Shown here piece after piece: positions 33,083 to 43,349 of a stretch of DNA of 64,000 nt. A program made the position numbers and the translations under genes. The DNA lies in the NCBI GenBank assembly GCA_030998225.1, contig JAPYXD010000382.1:1054001-1118000 (forward strand), given 5' to 3'. A model generated the notes under the pieces. It was given only the letters and a program-made list of their open reading frames with translations. It made no database searches and had not been told where the DNA came from. The DNA comes from Diplolepis rosae (taxonomy: Eukaryota > Arthropoda > Insecta > Hymenoptera > Diplolepididae). Every line of letters begins with the position of its first letter. The stretch's first letter is position 1.

Positions 33083-33972
33083 CTACTGGCCCTCCCCGTT
33101 GTTTCGCTCTCGACGCCCATCAAGTTCTCTCGTCTTCATCACAAGTGTGACGAATGACTCGATGAGCGTCCAGAACCGTTCAGACTGGAGCATGAGGGGG
33201 ATCATCGTGTCAGGAGTAAGTTCGGAACCCACCGCCTGACCGAGGACATCCCTAGCCACACCCCATTTTGCGCAGACGAAGAGTGCGTGCTCTGCGTTAT
33301 CCACCGGGGAATCGCAGTAGCAACACGTCTCCTCGTCTCTCTTCTTAAAGCGCCTCAGGTACGCGTTAAAACAGCCATGGCCCGAGAGCGCTTGTGCCAA
33401 GTAAAAGCCGACTTCCCCGTGCTTTCTGTTCAGCCAGGTGGCGAGCTCCGGGATCAGGCGGTAGGTCCATCTCCCTGTCTGCTCACCATGCCATCTCATC
33501 TGCCATTTCTCGACGAGTCTGCGCCTTCCATCCTTGCGGATGGCCTCCTTCGCGCGAGCGATTTCCTGCAGGTCGGCGCAGGTAAGCTCCTTGCGAAGCT
33601 GAAAGGTTTCCTGCCTTTCCTTCGCCAATAAATCTATTGGCGGGACGCTCGCCAGGAACAGCACAGCGCTCGTCGAGATAGTTCTATATGCCGAAACTAT
33701 TCTCAGCGCGACAAGTCTCTGCGCCGAGAACAGCTTCTTCTGGATAGCATGGTTTTGCAAGGCATTGGCCCAGACCGGAGCTGCATAAAGCAGCTTCGAA
33801 TGGACCACGCTCGCCACCAATCTTCTTTTCGCTTCCCTGGGTCCACCAATGTTTGGCATAAGCCGGGCCAAGTTTGCTCCACATTGGATGGCTTTGGCGG
33901 CTGCCATTTTTAGGTGTTCGCCAAAGCTAAGCCTACGATCCAGCTGCACCCCCAGGTACTTAATGCTTGCGA
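33083..33972 (-). pseudogene. R1-type ORF2, RT thumb and C-terminal domain
   Basis: It picks up at ASIKYLGVQLDRRLSFGEHL, the motif following the FADD loop, so the second catalytic acids are deleted. The C-terminal domain is intact: RWTYRLIPELATWLNRKHGE, a GHGCFNAYLRRF stretch and a CCHC-type finger (CCYC ... EHALFVC). This combination is typical of R1-clade elements. The frame ends with a charged tail at 33083. Confidence 0.85.
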
Positions 33973-34877
33973 ATGTCAATGCTAATCAACGCACAGAATC
34001 CCTTACGCTTACCAGTTCCTTTTCTTGCATTTGTGGCGATGTTAACCACAGCTTGGATGGCGTCCACAGTGGACCTGCCTTTCCTGAATCCGAACTGGTT
34101 TTCCGAGAGCCCGTTCTCCCCGACCAAGAGAGCCTGAAGCCGTTGTAGAATCAACTCCTCCAGAAGCTTCCCCATCGTATCCAATAAGCATATTGGTCTA
34201 TACGACGAGGCAACCCCTAGAGGTTTGTTGCCCTTCCTCAGCAGGACCAACCTCTGCTTCTTCCAATCTGCGAAGAACCTCCCCTCCCGAAGACAGGAGT
34301 TAAAGGCTTCTAGGAGGATCTCTGGGTACGCCCCGATCACCTCTTTGAGGATCTCGTTCGGCACCCCGTCGATACCCGGCGCTGTATTTGCCTTAAGCCT
34401 TCCACCCGCTCTCTTTAGTTCTTCGAGAGTGAAGAGTTCTTCGCGCCGGACCACGCAGGAACTTCGGTCCTGTCTTTGGAACGGCTCCACGTGTGGAAAC
34501 AAGCTACGCACAATGTACTGGACTCGATCGGGATTATCCAGGCCCGGGGTCTTTCTTCTAGCCACCAATCTCTTGGTGACTATTTTGAAGGCGAGACCCC
34601 ATGGGTTCTTCTCGACCTCACCGATCAAGTCTTTCCAGCATTGAAGTCGGCTTTTCTTTATGCCTCGCCTCAAAGCTGTTTTTGCCCCTTTCCATGCCTC
34701 GTGCAGCGTAGCATCCCCCTTTGAACGGGTGAATTTTCGCCGCGCTGCGAGGCATTCTCGACGTAGGGCTGCCAACTGGTCGTTCCACCAGTACATCGAA
34801 CCCTTGGCTTGCCTGCGCTCACGGCGAGGCATCGAGTAGTCGCAAGCCGCGACCACCTTCTGCCTCACCGAGCGCAC
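33973..34877 (-). pseudogene. R1-type ORF2, linker and N-terminal RT
   Basis: The frame has a basic linker (YWWNDQLAALRRECLAARRKF), then RT motifs: NTAPGIDGVPNEILK, SYRPICLLDTMGKLLEELI and LSENQFGFRKGRSTVDAI. It stops inside the first catalytic motif (ISIDIR) at the deletion junction near 33972. These are the fingers and early palm of the RT used for target-primed reverse transcription. The upstream endonuclease is missing. Confidence 0.85.
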
Positions 34878-34949
34878 AGCAGCTTCAAACGACCCAGCAG
34901 GGCAGACCCAACCAAGCTCATCGATATACGTTTGTTATAAACAATTTTT

Positions 34950-35210
34950 TTAAAAATCTGAGGTCTCAAGGAGTTTTTGAATTAAGTCATACGTAGTATG
35001 CCAACGAGACATCTTTCGTATGTTAAACTGTCGAATGTACTTGACATACTTTTTTAGGGCCTCAGAAGCTTCTTCGGAATACATGCCAATTGGTAGCGTG
35101 AAATTCTCTATAACATTTCTCCCATATAGCAGTACTTTGTGAACTAAAGAAGGCATGCAGTGCCATGAATATAAGTGTTACGTACAAATAATTTAGTGGA
35201 AAATAAATGA
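34950..35210 (-). pseudogene. RAG1-like transposase relic 2, C-terminal part
   Basis: A minus-strand frame with LYSWHCMPSLVHKVLLYG, LPIGMYSEEASEALKKYV and SRWHTTYDLIQKLLETSD aligns block by block with the C-terminus of the transposase at 6981-8744 (YKWYPMPTSVHIVLIHG, LPIGQLSEDAQEARNKDI, RAQTMEDVFKRLLASSD). The EA catalytic Glu position is kept (SEEASEALKK). The second zinc His is Tyr. Everything upstream is lost and no inverted-repeat ends are visible. It is clearly older than the 6.5-kb copy. Confidence 0.75.
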
Positions 35211-35274
35211 GTGGCCGGATGCAATAATCGATCGAGCGCTCTGAAAACTCGTAAAAACCATTGGACCAGAATAT

Positions 35275-35440
35275 AGTTTTTGAAGAAATTTGCTGTGAAA
35301 AAAAGAACGCTTCCACTCCGCTGGGTATCGAGCTCAGTTCCTTTCGATTGCCGGTCGAATGCTCTGTCATCTGAGCTACGGAGGTTCCACAACCTTTCTC
35401 ACAGAAACTTTTTAACGCCAATTAGGCAACGGATGTATCA
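35275..35440 (-). repeat. tRNA-like SINE unit, copy 1
   Basis: On the minus strand it includes a GGCAAC...AAAGGTTGTGGAACCTCC leader, a tRNA-like core (35385-35313) and a TTCTTTTTTT run. It is a direct repeat of 36005-36168. The core has A-box and B-box-like blocks (TAGCTCAGATG; GCTCGATACC) suited to polymerase III. Confidence 0.65.
35313..35385 (-). ncRNA. tRNA-like cloverleaf, SINE copy 1
   Basis: Same fold as the copy at 36044-36116, with a weakened T stem (CTGAG against CCCAG). Confidence 0.5.
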
Positions 35441-35531
35441 TGAACTATTAATCAATTTTTCTAAATCATTTCAGTCGATTATGTCGATCATTAGAAGAGT
35501 GTGTATCACTCTACGTGATATCAGAACTCTA

Positions 35532-35927
35532 CACGGAGAAAAACGGAGGGTCGAAGTTAGAGGTTCAAAATTTTGAGAGTCAGACCGACCCTCTAGATTA
35601 TCAAATAGTCCTTCCATAATTTTATGGACATAATCAGGGAGACTCTCGATTTATGATCAGCTTGATTACCACAGAGAAACAGTCACACTATCAAGATAAT
35701 CAAATCGATCCTCTGGGATGATCAAGTTGAATATTTTGTTTTAAATTTTCATTTCGACCCTCAAGGATGATCAAATCGACCTTCTACAATGATCAAATCG
35801 ATTATTTTTTTCTGACCCTCTACAGATGATCAGTTTGATTATCTAGAAGGCTGTCCTATAGTCGATAATCATATTTGGTTGACCTGACCCTCTAGATATT
35901 CAGGCTGACCCTCCACTTTTCTCCGTG
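35532..35927. mobile_element. 396-bp MITE with CACGGAGAAAAACGGAGGG ends
   Basis: TIRs are flanked by TA (35530-35531, 35928-35929). The interior is rich in repeated GATCA / GACCCTC motifs. The other palindrome arm preserves the unoccupied site with a single TA (near 36350), confirming both boundaries. Confidence 0.9.
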
Positions 35928-36043
35928 TACCATATCGACCTTACCAACCTGCAACTTAGAAATAATTTTAACGTCTCGTAAGACTAGATGGAAATTTTTC
36001 AATATAATTTTTGAAGAAATTTGCTGTGAAAAAAAGAACGCTT

Positions 36044-36116
36044 CCACTCCGCTGGGTATCAAGCCCAGGTCCTTTCGATTGCCGGTCGAATGCTCTGTCA
36101 TCTGAGCTACGGAGGT
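36044..36116 (-). ncRNA. tRNA-like cloverleaf, SINE copy 2
   Basis: Seventy-three nucleotides fit tRNA geometry: acceptor with 5 of 7 pairs, D stem GCTC/GAGC, anticodon stem TTCGA/TCGAA with loop CCGGCAA (anticodon GGC, alanine-type, but C instead of U at position 33), 5-nt variable loop, T stem CTGGG/CCCAG. The defects and repetition argue for a tRNA-derived SINE head rather than a working tRNA gene. Confidence 0.6.
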
Positions 36117-36159
36117 TCCACAACCTTTCTCACAGAAACTTGTTAACGCCAATTAGGCA

Positions 36160-36232
36160 ACGGATGTAGCTCAGATGACAGAGCATTCGACCGGCAATCG
36201 AAAGGACCTGGGCTCGATACCCAGCGGAGTGG
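36160..36232 (+). ncRNA. tRNA-like cloverleaf, SINE copy 3, inverted
   Basis: Lies in the right arm of a palindrome with copy 2. The D, anticodon and T arms match, but the acceptor 5' strand (ACGGATG) no longer pairs, because the palindrome arms meet at TAGCTC. Confidence 0.5.
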
Positions 36233-36429
36233 AAGCGTTCTTTTTTTCACATCAAATTTCTTCAAAAATTATATTGAAAAATTTCCATCTAGTCTTACGA
36301 GACGTTAAAATTATTTCTAAGTTGCAGGTTGGTAAGGTCGATATGGTAGAGTTCTGATATCACGTAGAGTGATACACACTCTTCTAATGATCGACATAAT
36401 CGACTGAAATGATTTAGAAAAATTGATAA

Positions 36430-37400
36430 AGAATGTAGTATTATAGAACTCTTAAAATCAAACCGAGGTTGTATTGAAATTTTTTTTAAAGTTCATACTT
36501 TTGAAAATAAAAAATAAAATCAACAGATTTTTCACACTAGAAAAACCATGCTTTTCAATACACAACTCGACGAAAATTGGTTAAATTATTAGTGAAATTA
36601 ATAGTTATTGGTGTCAATCTACTCGTTATGCTTCAGCGATGCCTAAACGCTAATTAAAGTGGTAAAAAATTCATAATTTATTAATAATATTTTAATTGAA
36701 AGTTAAAACCATGTTTTTCCCTCTTGCAAAAGGAAAATCTTTCGGACTGTTAGTGCTATGAAAAACTTTCAGCTACAAAGTTGTTCCTTAATAATTGAGG
36801 AAACTTTTGACAGGTTTGGGAATCAATCAGCAAAAAATCAAGTAGTCAAAAGACAATGTAAAACTGTGAACGCTCAGCACGCGCATGACCGAATCGCACT
36901 CAGATTCAACAGTCTTATGTGCCATTGTCGATAAAATATTCTTTTTATTGATGAACAATGACAAATAATGTTGGAAAAATAATATTTATATTTGAGACTC
37001 AATTAACATTAGGTTAGATACATATTTTGTATACGTTTTTAATATTTACAGTAAAACGACTAAAAAACTTTATATACCTATATATGTAAATTTTTATATC
37101 ATTTTCGTTACCCGTTTTTTTAACACAATACGGCTTAAGTTTCAGACGTATATTCTGACGAAATTGTTTTTTTCTCTTTATCGACTTATCCTGACTAAAC
37201 ATTCATAACAATAGGTTAAAGATCCGTCCTATGTTTCTAAATGCAATATCTTGCTGAAAAACACAAAAACTGACCCGAAATTCATTGATTTTGAGTTAGA
37301 CGGTAAATTCTCGCTCAAAACTAAAAACGCCTGACATTTTTCACATACCCCACCCGAAAGGAAATAGAACTTATTACGTCCACGCCGTTGTTTCTGGGTA
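36430..37400. other. Spacer with no recognisable gene
   Basis: AT-rich, with only incidental short frames. Confidence 0.5.
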
Positions 37401-37429
37401 ACGCTAAAAGTAAGGACAAAGTGTCTTTT

Positions 37430-38058
37430 TTTTGTAACTAGTCACAGAGACTTTTATTTTAGATACGTTGATGATACTGTATTTTGTGTACTTTTGGATA
37501 AGTTGCAAAAAGTTATAGATACTTTCAATGACTATCACCCAAGAATTCAATTTACCCATGAAAGTTTTGATAAAAATAACACTATTGTTCTTCCATATTT
37601 TGGTCACATTTCAAAAACAATTCAACACATGCTAAAAAAATTTCAAACCCATACAATTTTTAGAATACCGTTTGGGATGGAAGGACATTACTTGGGCTAA
37701 AGACGTCTTGAATAGATTAGAAAAAAGTGATGTGATATACAAACTGATTTGTAAAAGGTATAAAGTGGCTTATGTGGGACAAACGGGCACACTTCTTAAT
37801 ACTAGAGTAGAAGAACACAAAAAGAATCTTGGGAGAAAGTGTAATTATCATAATGTTTTGTCTGATCATAGAAAGGAATACGCTGATTATGACTTTGACT
37901 GGAACAATGTAGAGATTTCACACTCGGAAAGTAGTAAGGTAAAAAGAGAATTTATGGAAATGTTATATATAAAAAGAGAAGGAACATATTCTATAAATTT
38001 AAAAAAACATTTGGTTAAGTACAATGGCTGTTATGACAGTATAATAAGTTATCTTTAA
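37430..38058 (+). pseudogene. Penelope-like element, RT end plus GIY-YIG endonuclease
   Basis: A frame from about 37430 has the RT catalytic block RYVDDTVF (YVDD near 37460), followed by DKLQKVIDTFNDYHPRIQFT. It reaches LPYFGHISKTIQHMLKKF, the Penelope RT-endonuclease linker. After a frameshift near 37690 the downstream frame encodes the GIY-YIG domain: VIYKLICKRYKVAYVGQTGT, then R in LNTRVEEHKKN and a C-terminal region to a stop at 38058. This domain order defines Penelope-like elements, which integrate by nicking DNA and reverse transcribing in place. The N-terminal RT is missing. Confidence 0.85.
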
Positions 38059-38283
38059 AGACAATGTTCCACAGTAAATATCCTTGAGGTTTCTAGATTC
38101 TGCGAAACAATTTAAATTTTATTGAATGACCTCTGGGGTCTTTCGGGTGCTTGTGAGGGAGGGATGAACAGGGTCTTGTTGCAGTTTCCTGTTGGCGTTC
38201 CATGGAGAATGATCTGCATCCCCATACAGGGTGATAGGAGACGCAACAATTATTAAATATTTTTATTTTCTGTAGTGTTACAG

Positions 38284-38320
38284 CTTTGAAGAGGGTGCTG
38301 GAAGAGCACTGAAACGTCGG
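38284..38320 (+). ncRNA. Hammerhead-like hairpin in the Penelope 3' region
   Basis: TTTGAAGAG, a perfect stem GTGCT/AGCAC with loop GGAAG, then TGAAACG. It resembles a hammerhead core with one core substitution (U for C at the start of CUGANGA). Penelope-like elements are known to carry hammerhead ribozymes in their terminal repeats. Confidence 0.35.
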
Positions 38321-38669
38321 TGATAGTTGAAATTTTATTTATCTAAATGGTGGTGGGTAATAAAAACAAAAGAGGACGAAAGAAAGAAAAAGAAGAAAGG
38401 GGTTTTGGAAGGTTTCCTTCTTTTTTCTTTCCTCATTTTTTGTTTGTTTTCCCAAGGTTTTTTTCTAGTAGTGATTTTGGTCCAAATTTGGTTGTGTTTT
38501 TTGTGTTTTGAGGATTCGATTAGCTTCGAATTCTTGAAATTTTTAATTGTACATAGTCACAGTCTTTATCTCTTATCCGAAATGATTGTTACTGTCTGGG
38601 TGCGTTTGGGGGGTGTTGTGATAACAATCCACAGCCTGAATTCTACAAAAAAAATTTACCTGGGCACAG

Positions 38670-38930
38670 AGATCAATCTAAGAAAAATCGTCTTGGCCTT
38701 CAAGTCTTTAAGACGGTGGAATAATACCAAAAGTGATGTACCAGGAATGCCTTTCAAAATACCTGTGATTTGAGGTGAAGCTGCTAGCCACGATGAATGT
38801 TATTTTTGTTTAACCAATACATTTGGATATAATGTCAAAAATGCTTATCATATTAAATATCCAAAAGTAGCAAGTGTTACAAAACCCATTTCATATTCAT
38901 TTGATGATAGACCTCGAACTCTCCCACTTT
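38670..38930 (+). pseudogene. Fragment of an uncharacterised Cys-motif protein
   Basis: Across one stop the frame reads MPFKIPVI, then ASHDECYFCLTNTFGYNVKN and HIKYPKVASVTKPISYSFDD. The DCYFC...YP..PS..RP pattern recalls a widespread uncharacterised insect protein of presumed transposon origin. No function can be given. Confidence 0.4.
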
Positions 38931-39580
38931 TCAAAAAAGAAGTTGAGGAAAATAAAAGTGCCGTTTCTTTATGCTTTTAACGCAGATTACAATGAACTTT
39001 GTATTAACAAAAAAAGCAACGGCCGTCCTTTGAGTTTGGTTAATTATAACCTTAATAATGCCTACCGAACTCTATTACACGTTCATCCTCTGGAATTAAA
39101 GGATTTATTGGTATTGTTAAAGATAGGGTCCATTCCTTCGACTCGTCATGCGTTCTATCAGTTCCTTTTTGAAGCGAACGAAGGTGATACTAACGAAAGT
39201 TCCTAAAAAAAAAAGAGTAATCGTACTTATTTCGATCAGATTATTGAGATAAATGCCGCGTTAATCAAGTGATATCTATTTTTCTAGTAGATGCTATTAA
39301 GGATTATCAATATGTTTTGGTATGAGAAAAGTAAAGATCAAAACCTCTCTAGGAAATTATTTTTAAAAATTCTACTAAAACAACTGTGAAAAATAATTTC
39401 TAAATGTGTGGGAGAAGTTAAGGATAGATATTAATTTATGTTCACCGTTGGTATTAATTCTGAGGGGAAAATGCAAAGTAATGTGCTGTTGTAATATACT
39501 GCAAAACTCAATGTTCAATAATTAGATAAAGAAATTGAAAAAACGTCTTTTTTACAATTACCTTTGTTATATATATAGTA
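38931..39580. other. Spacer with no recognisable gene
   Basis: No supported gene; a plus-strand frame at 38874-39206 has protein-like composition but matches nothing I know. Confidence 0.4.
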
Positions 39581-39632
39581 CAGTCGGAAAGTATTAGAAC
39601 AAGATAAAAAAAGTTGTTTTTGTCAGTTTTTT
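39581..39632. mobile_element. Tc1 terminal fragment
   Basis: CAGTCGGAAAGTATT at a TA, nearly identical to the left end of the Tc1 element at 40107. Only about 50 bp remain before a poly-T tract. Confidence 0.75.
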
Positions 39633-39672
39633 TTTTTTTTTATTTTTTTTTTGGTGAGGAGGAAAAATGGCG

Positions 39673-40055
39673 AAATCTTTTATAGACGTTGTACAGGACA
39701 CTCCTATGACGAGTCTAGGCATACCTGTTAAAACCAAAAAACCCCCTCTCTCGAACCAATACACCACCCGCGGAACCGCCTTTCGGCTTTAAACTTCACG
39801 GGTGGTTGGTTCCTGCTTAAATTCGCGTACGACTCTTCCGTCATCTGTTCGCCTGGGACTCCAATCCGCGGCCACACGCCCGTTGGGCAGACTGACTACC
39901 GCGCCGGCCAGGGGAGGAATAAAGCGACTCCTCCCCTGAACGACGCGGACAGCCAAGTCCGCCGAAGACGCAAGACCGCGGGTGCAGGCCCCGATGCGAT
40001 TTCTACTGGCCCCCGTTGTTGCCGCGCTCTGCACGCCCATCGAGCTCCCTCGTCT
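39673..40055 (-). mobile_element. R1-type LINE 3' end, severely 5'-truncated
   Basis: GC-rich block about 90% identical to the 3' UTR and last ORF2 codons of the copy at 32767. It begins at 39673 with the same TTTTATAGACGTTGTACAGG. The frame at 39789-40040 is 3' UTR read in an arbitrary phase, not a gene. Confidence 0.8.
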
Positions 40056-40106
40056 TTAAATCGGTAATAATGTCATCGAAAAAAAATACGACACATATAT
40101 ACAGTA

Positions 40107-41778
40107 CAGTCGGAAAGTATTGCAACAAGATAAAAAATGTTGTTTTTGTCAGTTTATCGAATCATTTATTGAAATATTATTCACATATTCGTGGTAGTTT
40201 TGTCGTTCAATGTAGATTCATGATTCGAAGACATTTTTAATGCATTTTACTGGAATTTTCATCAAAATTTATAAGGAAACACTCAATATGTTACTTCAAG
40301 CGATTTTATCGAAAATGGCCACCTTTTGCTTTAATGACTGCAACGCACAATTTTGGCATTCTTTCGATGAGTTTTTGAAGTGTTTGAGGTGAAATATTAT
40401 TCCACCCTTCGTTCAAACAATCCCAGAGACCAGGAAGGCTTGTTGGCTTTAGATCTCTCACACTTCTGTCCAATTCTTCCTACAATAGCTCGATGGGATT
40501 TAAATTGGGGGATTGAGGCGGCTATTCCATTATTTTAAGATCACCTGCGACTTTTTTTTCGTTCTAAATAAGAAGTACATAGTTTTGATGTATGTTTCGG
40601 ATCGTTATATAAATAACGAAAATAAATCTACGACCAATTAAATTGGTGCCAGATGGTATTGCATAGCGTTGGACTATACTGTGATACTGCTCTTATTTCA
40701 TAATTCCTTCAATTTTTTTAAGTTGACCAACGCCAGCGTGGCTGAAACAACCGCAAACCATTACTGAGATACCGCCATGTTTTACAGTTGGCACAATACA
40801 ATCTGGTTTGAATCTTTAATTGACTTTGCTGCAAACATATTGACGCCAATGGCTACCGAAAAGTTCGAATTTTGATTCGTCTGTCCATAAAACTGATTTC
40901 CACTGATCAATCGTCCACTCAACATGTTCTTGAGTTAATTTCAGTCTTTTTTGTTTATTTACTCGCCGTAGAAGCGGCTTTCTGACAGCAATGCGACCAA
41001 TCATACCTTTTTCTTCAAGCCGGCCTTTGACTGTCGTGAGCGTTATTGGTGAATCCAAGTCTTCATTGATTTCAGCACGAATTTCTGATGCAGATTTCTA
41101 TCGATTGCCCTTACTTATTCCATATATTTTTTAGTCGATTCTCTGATTTGTCTTTCTTGGTTGACCAGATCGTTTTCTGTTAGTATTTTGACCAGTTTTC
41201 CGATATCTTCTTATGGTCGTATGAACTGAACACAAAGATATTTTCAATATTTAGGCTATTTCTCGATAGTTTTTGCCTGCTTTTTGCAAAATAATGATTT
41301 GAGACCGTTTATCGACAGATATTTCCTTTCGCTTGCCATTTTCAATCTGGAAAAATACAATTCTGAGGCTATTTCAACGAAAAAGCGGGCACAATTATGC
41401 ACAAATGCAACGACTGTCAAATTGACAGACTTACAGTTTTGTATGACACTTCAATGTACCAGACACGATAATACCATCTATTTTCGTTTAAATTATTGAC
41501 ATGTAACCTTTTAAACCGCAGCCGAATCGATTTTTCTACGAAAAACAACTGAAATCCCAATGCGGCAGTTTTGGACACTTTTCACGATTTTCGGCCATGG
41601 GCTGTTTTCTTATAAATTTTGATTGAAATTTCAGTAAAATGCATTAAAAATGTCTTCAAATCATAAAGCTACGTTGAACGTACAAAACTACTGCAAATAT
41701 GTGAATAATTTTTTAATCAATGATACGATAAACTGACAAAAACAACTTTTTTTATCTTGTTGTAATACTTTCCGACTG
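40107..41778 (-). mobile_element. Tc1 element with 50-bp-class inverted repeats
   Basis: 1,672 bp between TA duplications (40105-40106, 41779-41780). Ends begin CAGTCGGAAAGTATTGCAAC and stay complementary for over 50 bp (..GTTGTTTTTGTCAGTTTATC..). It carries one broken transposase gene on the minus strand. Confidence 0.9.
40290..41110 (-). pseudogene. Tc1 transposase
   Basis: The best frame (41058-40816) has a linker and KSVLWTDESKFELFGS with the first catalytic Asp. Further downstream, PPQSPNLNPIELL (about 40505-40470) holds the third acid (Glu in NPIE; the usual D before LNPIE reads N), with a TAG in place of the usual Trp before it. The C-terminus reads PQTLQKLIERMPKLCVAVIKAKGG (split here only by length: 40390-40320). 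Several frame breaks make it inactive. Confidence 0.85.
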
Positions 41779-41808
41779 TACTGTATATATGTGTTGTATT
41801 TTTTTTTT

Positions 41809-42560
41809 ATGACATTATTACCGATTTAAAGACCAATTCAGCGAGCTACAACACAAGTTCATTCTAGTCACGCAAAGTATGAAAATAATCGAAAAATCAT
41901 TTTCATTTATTTTCATTTCTTACGATACCCATAATAATACACATCGATAGGGTATTGTTGACATCGACAGAAAGTAAGCATTTTCTGTTGACATATCGCA
42001 AACTTTCTGCAAAACGTACTGCGTCAATTAATGGAAGACGTGCCCTTGCATGTTCACATGAACATGTGGATGCAACACGACGTTGCACCACCCCATTATG
42101 CTCTGTGTACAAGACAAGTGATGAATGAGATTTATGACGAAAAGTGGATAACACGAGGCGGCCCTGTAGCTTGGCCACCTAGTTCGCCAGATATTACATC
42201 ACCAGATTACTTTTTATGAGGTTTGGTCCAAGAACACGTAATGGCGGTAGCACCTACCACGCCTGACGACATGGAAGAAAAAATACGCCGAGCATGTACC
42301 GAAATTACACCACAAATGTTGGCTGAAGTTAGACGGTCTTTTCATCAGCGAATTAACAAGTGCTTACAAGTCGAGGGTCAACACTTCGAGCATCTTCTGT
42401 AGGTAGACCAAAACCAAGGTTAGTGGTTCTTTTGAAAGTGATTATTCCGATATGTTTCGATTTTTCGACTATTTTCATACTTTATGTGACTAGAATGACC
42501 TTGTGTTGTAGGTCGCTGAATTCGTCTTAAGATCGGTAATAATATCATCGAAAAAAATAC
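41809..42560 (+). mobile_element. mariner-type element with ~100-bp inverted repeats
   Basis: The left arm (41809-41899: ATTACCGATTTAAAGACC, then CATTCTAGTCACGCAAAG) and right arm (42459-42560) are inverted copies about 85-90% identical. A transposase fragment lies between them. Confidence 0.75.
42010..42405 (+). pseudogene. mariner transposase C-terminal half
   Basis: The frame reads MWMQHDVAPPHYA (second Asp; the usual DGAPPH has V), WITRGGPVAWPPSSPDITSP (third Asp in SPDIT), DYFL and a TGA at about 42218. It resumes with MAVAPTTPDDMEEKIRRAC and ends with CLQVEGQHFEHLL at 42403. The N-terminal half, with the first Asp, is deleted. Confidence 0.8.
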
Positions 42561-43347
42561 ATGGTTCCATTTAAAAAAAGTGGAGTTGACCTTGACGTAG
42601 CTTCAGCGCCTCCACTGATAAAAAAATAGAGTGGTCGAGTATGACGGCCTTCTCGAACACTGAAACTTTTGTCTGAAACATTTTTGGATATGATCAATAG
42701 TTTGAGTGCTATCGCTCTGTAACACTTTATGTGCCTCACCCTGTATATATAAATATTTGTATAGGTGTGTTAAGATTTTGGAACGATGTCCTACTTACTC
42801 TTATCCTAGACTCACACTACCACTCCTTGAAAGAGAGAGAAAGAAATGTTCCTCTCGATTCCTTGATTTCCGAGAATGGGCGGATGATAGTTCTTGTTCT
42901 GATCGTTGCCCAAAATGTCAACTTCAGTCGTTTTGTTTTGCAGTCCGCATATGAATACACGCACACGCGAACCAACACCGCTCTTAACACTTGTCTATTA
43001 GTTTTAATAAGAGAAGATAACGACTGGCTTTTAAGGTGACTTTGCTGACTATGGAATATAGCCTCTCGATGTAGAGCAGAGCACCTCAAGATATTCCTAA
43101 AAGAGACCGGTATATTGGGCATGTGCATGGTCGTACGAAAGGAGGAATTGACAAATGGCAAAAAGCTGTTGTGGCATACAGTGCATGGGTGTACTGCTGG
43201 ACATCTCTCCCTCTTTCTCTCTCTTGCGTTTTCTCTTTTCTCTTCTATGCCCTATCTCTTTTTTTCACCGAGATATCGTGGTTTAAAGTCAGCAGTGATT
43301 TTTAATAGCGCTCACAAGCACCGTGCGCACGATTTCCGACAGTAGTG
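42561..43347. other. Spacer with a possible transposon end
   Basis: No gene. CACCCTGTATAT at 42738-42749 reads TATACAGGGTG on the other strand, a terminal motif common in insect mariner-type elements; the partner end was not found. Confidence 0.35.
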
Positions 43348-43349
43348 TA

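Larger units (their letters stand above)
32767..34925 (-). mobile_element. R1-clade LINE, 5'-truncated and internally deleted
   Basis: A GC-rich island in AT-rich DNA, with the 3' end at 32767. It encodes parts of ORF2 on the minus strand. The endonuclease domain is absent (5' truncation near 34925) and the RT catalytic core is deleted. The 3' UTR (32767-33080) recurs at 39673-39990. Confidence 0.8.
35452..36428. repeat. Palindrome containing tRNA-like SINE copies
   Basis: The left arm (35452-36109 minus a MITE) and right arm (36166-36428) are inverted copies with only a few differences, separated by a 56-bp spacer. They contain, from outside in, GATATCACGTAGAGTGATAC-type sequence, CTTACCAACCTGCAACTTAG and the tRNA-like unit. 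Confidence 0.8.

Noticed and set aside
36160..36232. A functional tRNA-Ala gene
   Set aside because: Acceptor stem does not pair in this copy, position 33 is C, and the unit is repeated with non-tRNA flanks.
38327..38773. A 148-residue plus-strand frame after the Penelope remnant
   Set aside because: The first two thirds is compositional (Lys and Phe runs). Only its last 20 codons join the Cys-motif fragment annotated at 38670-38930.
39789..40040. An 83-residue Arg/Gly-rich minus-strand frame
   Set aside because: It lies in the 3' UTR of the R1-type LINE; the homologous stretch at 32.8-33.1 kb lacks this frame.
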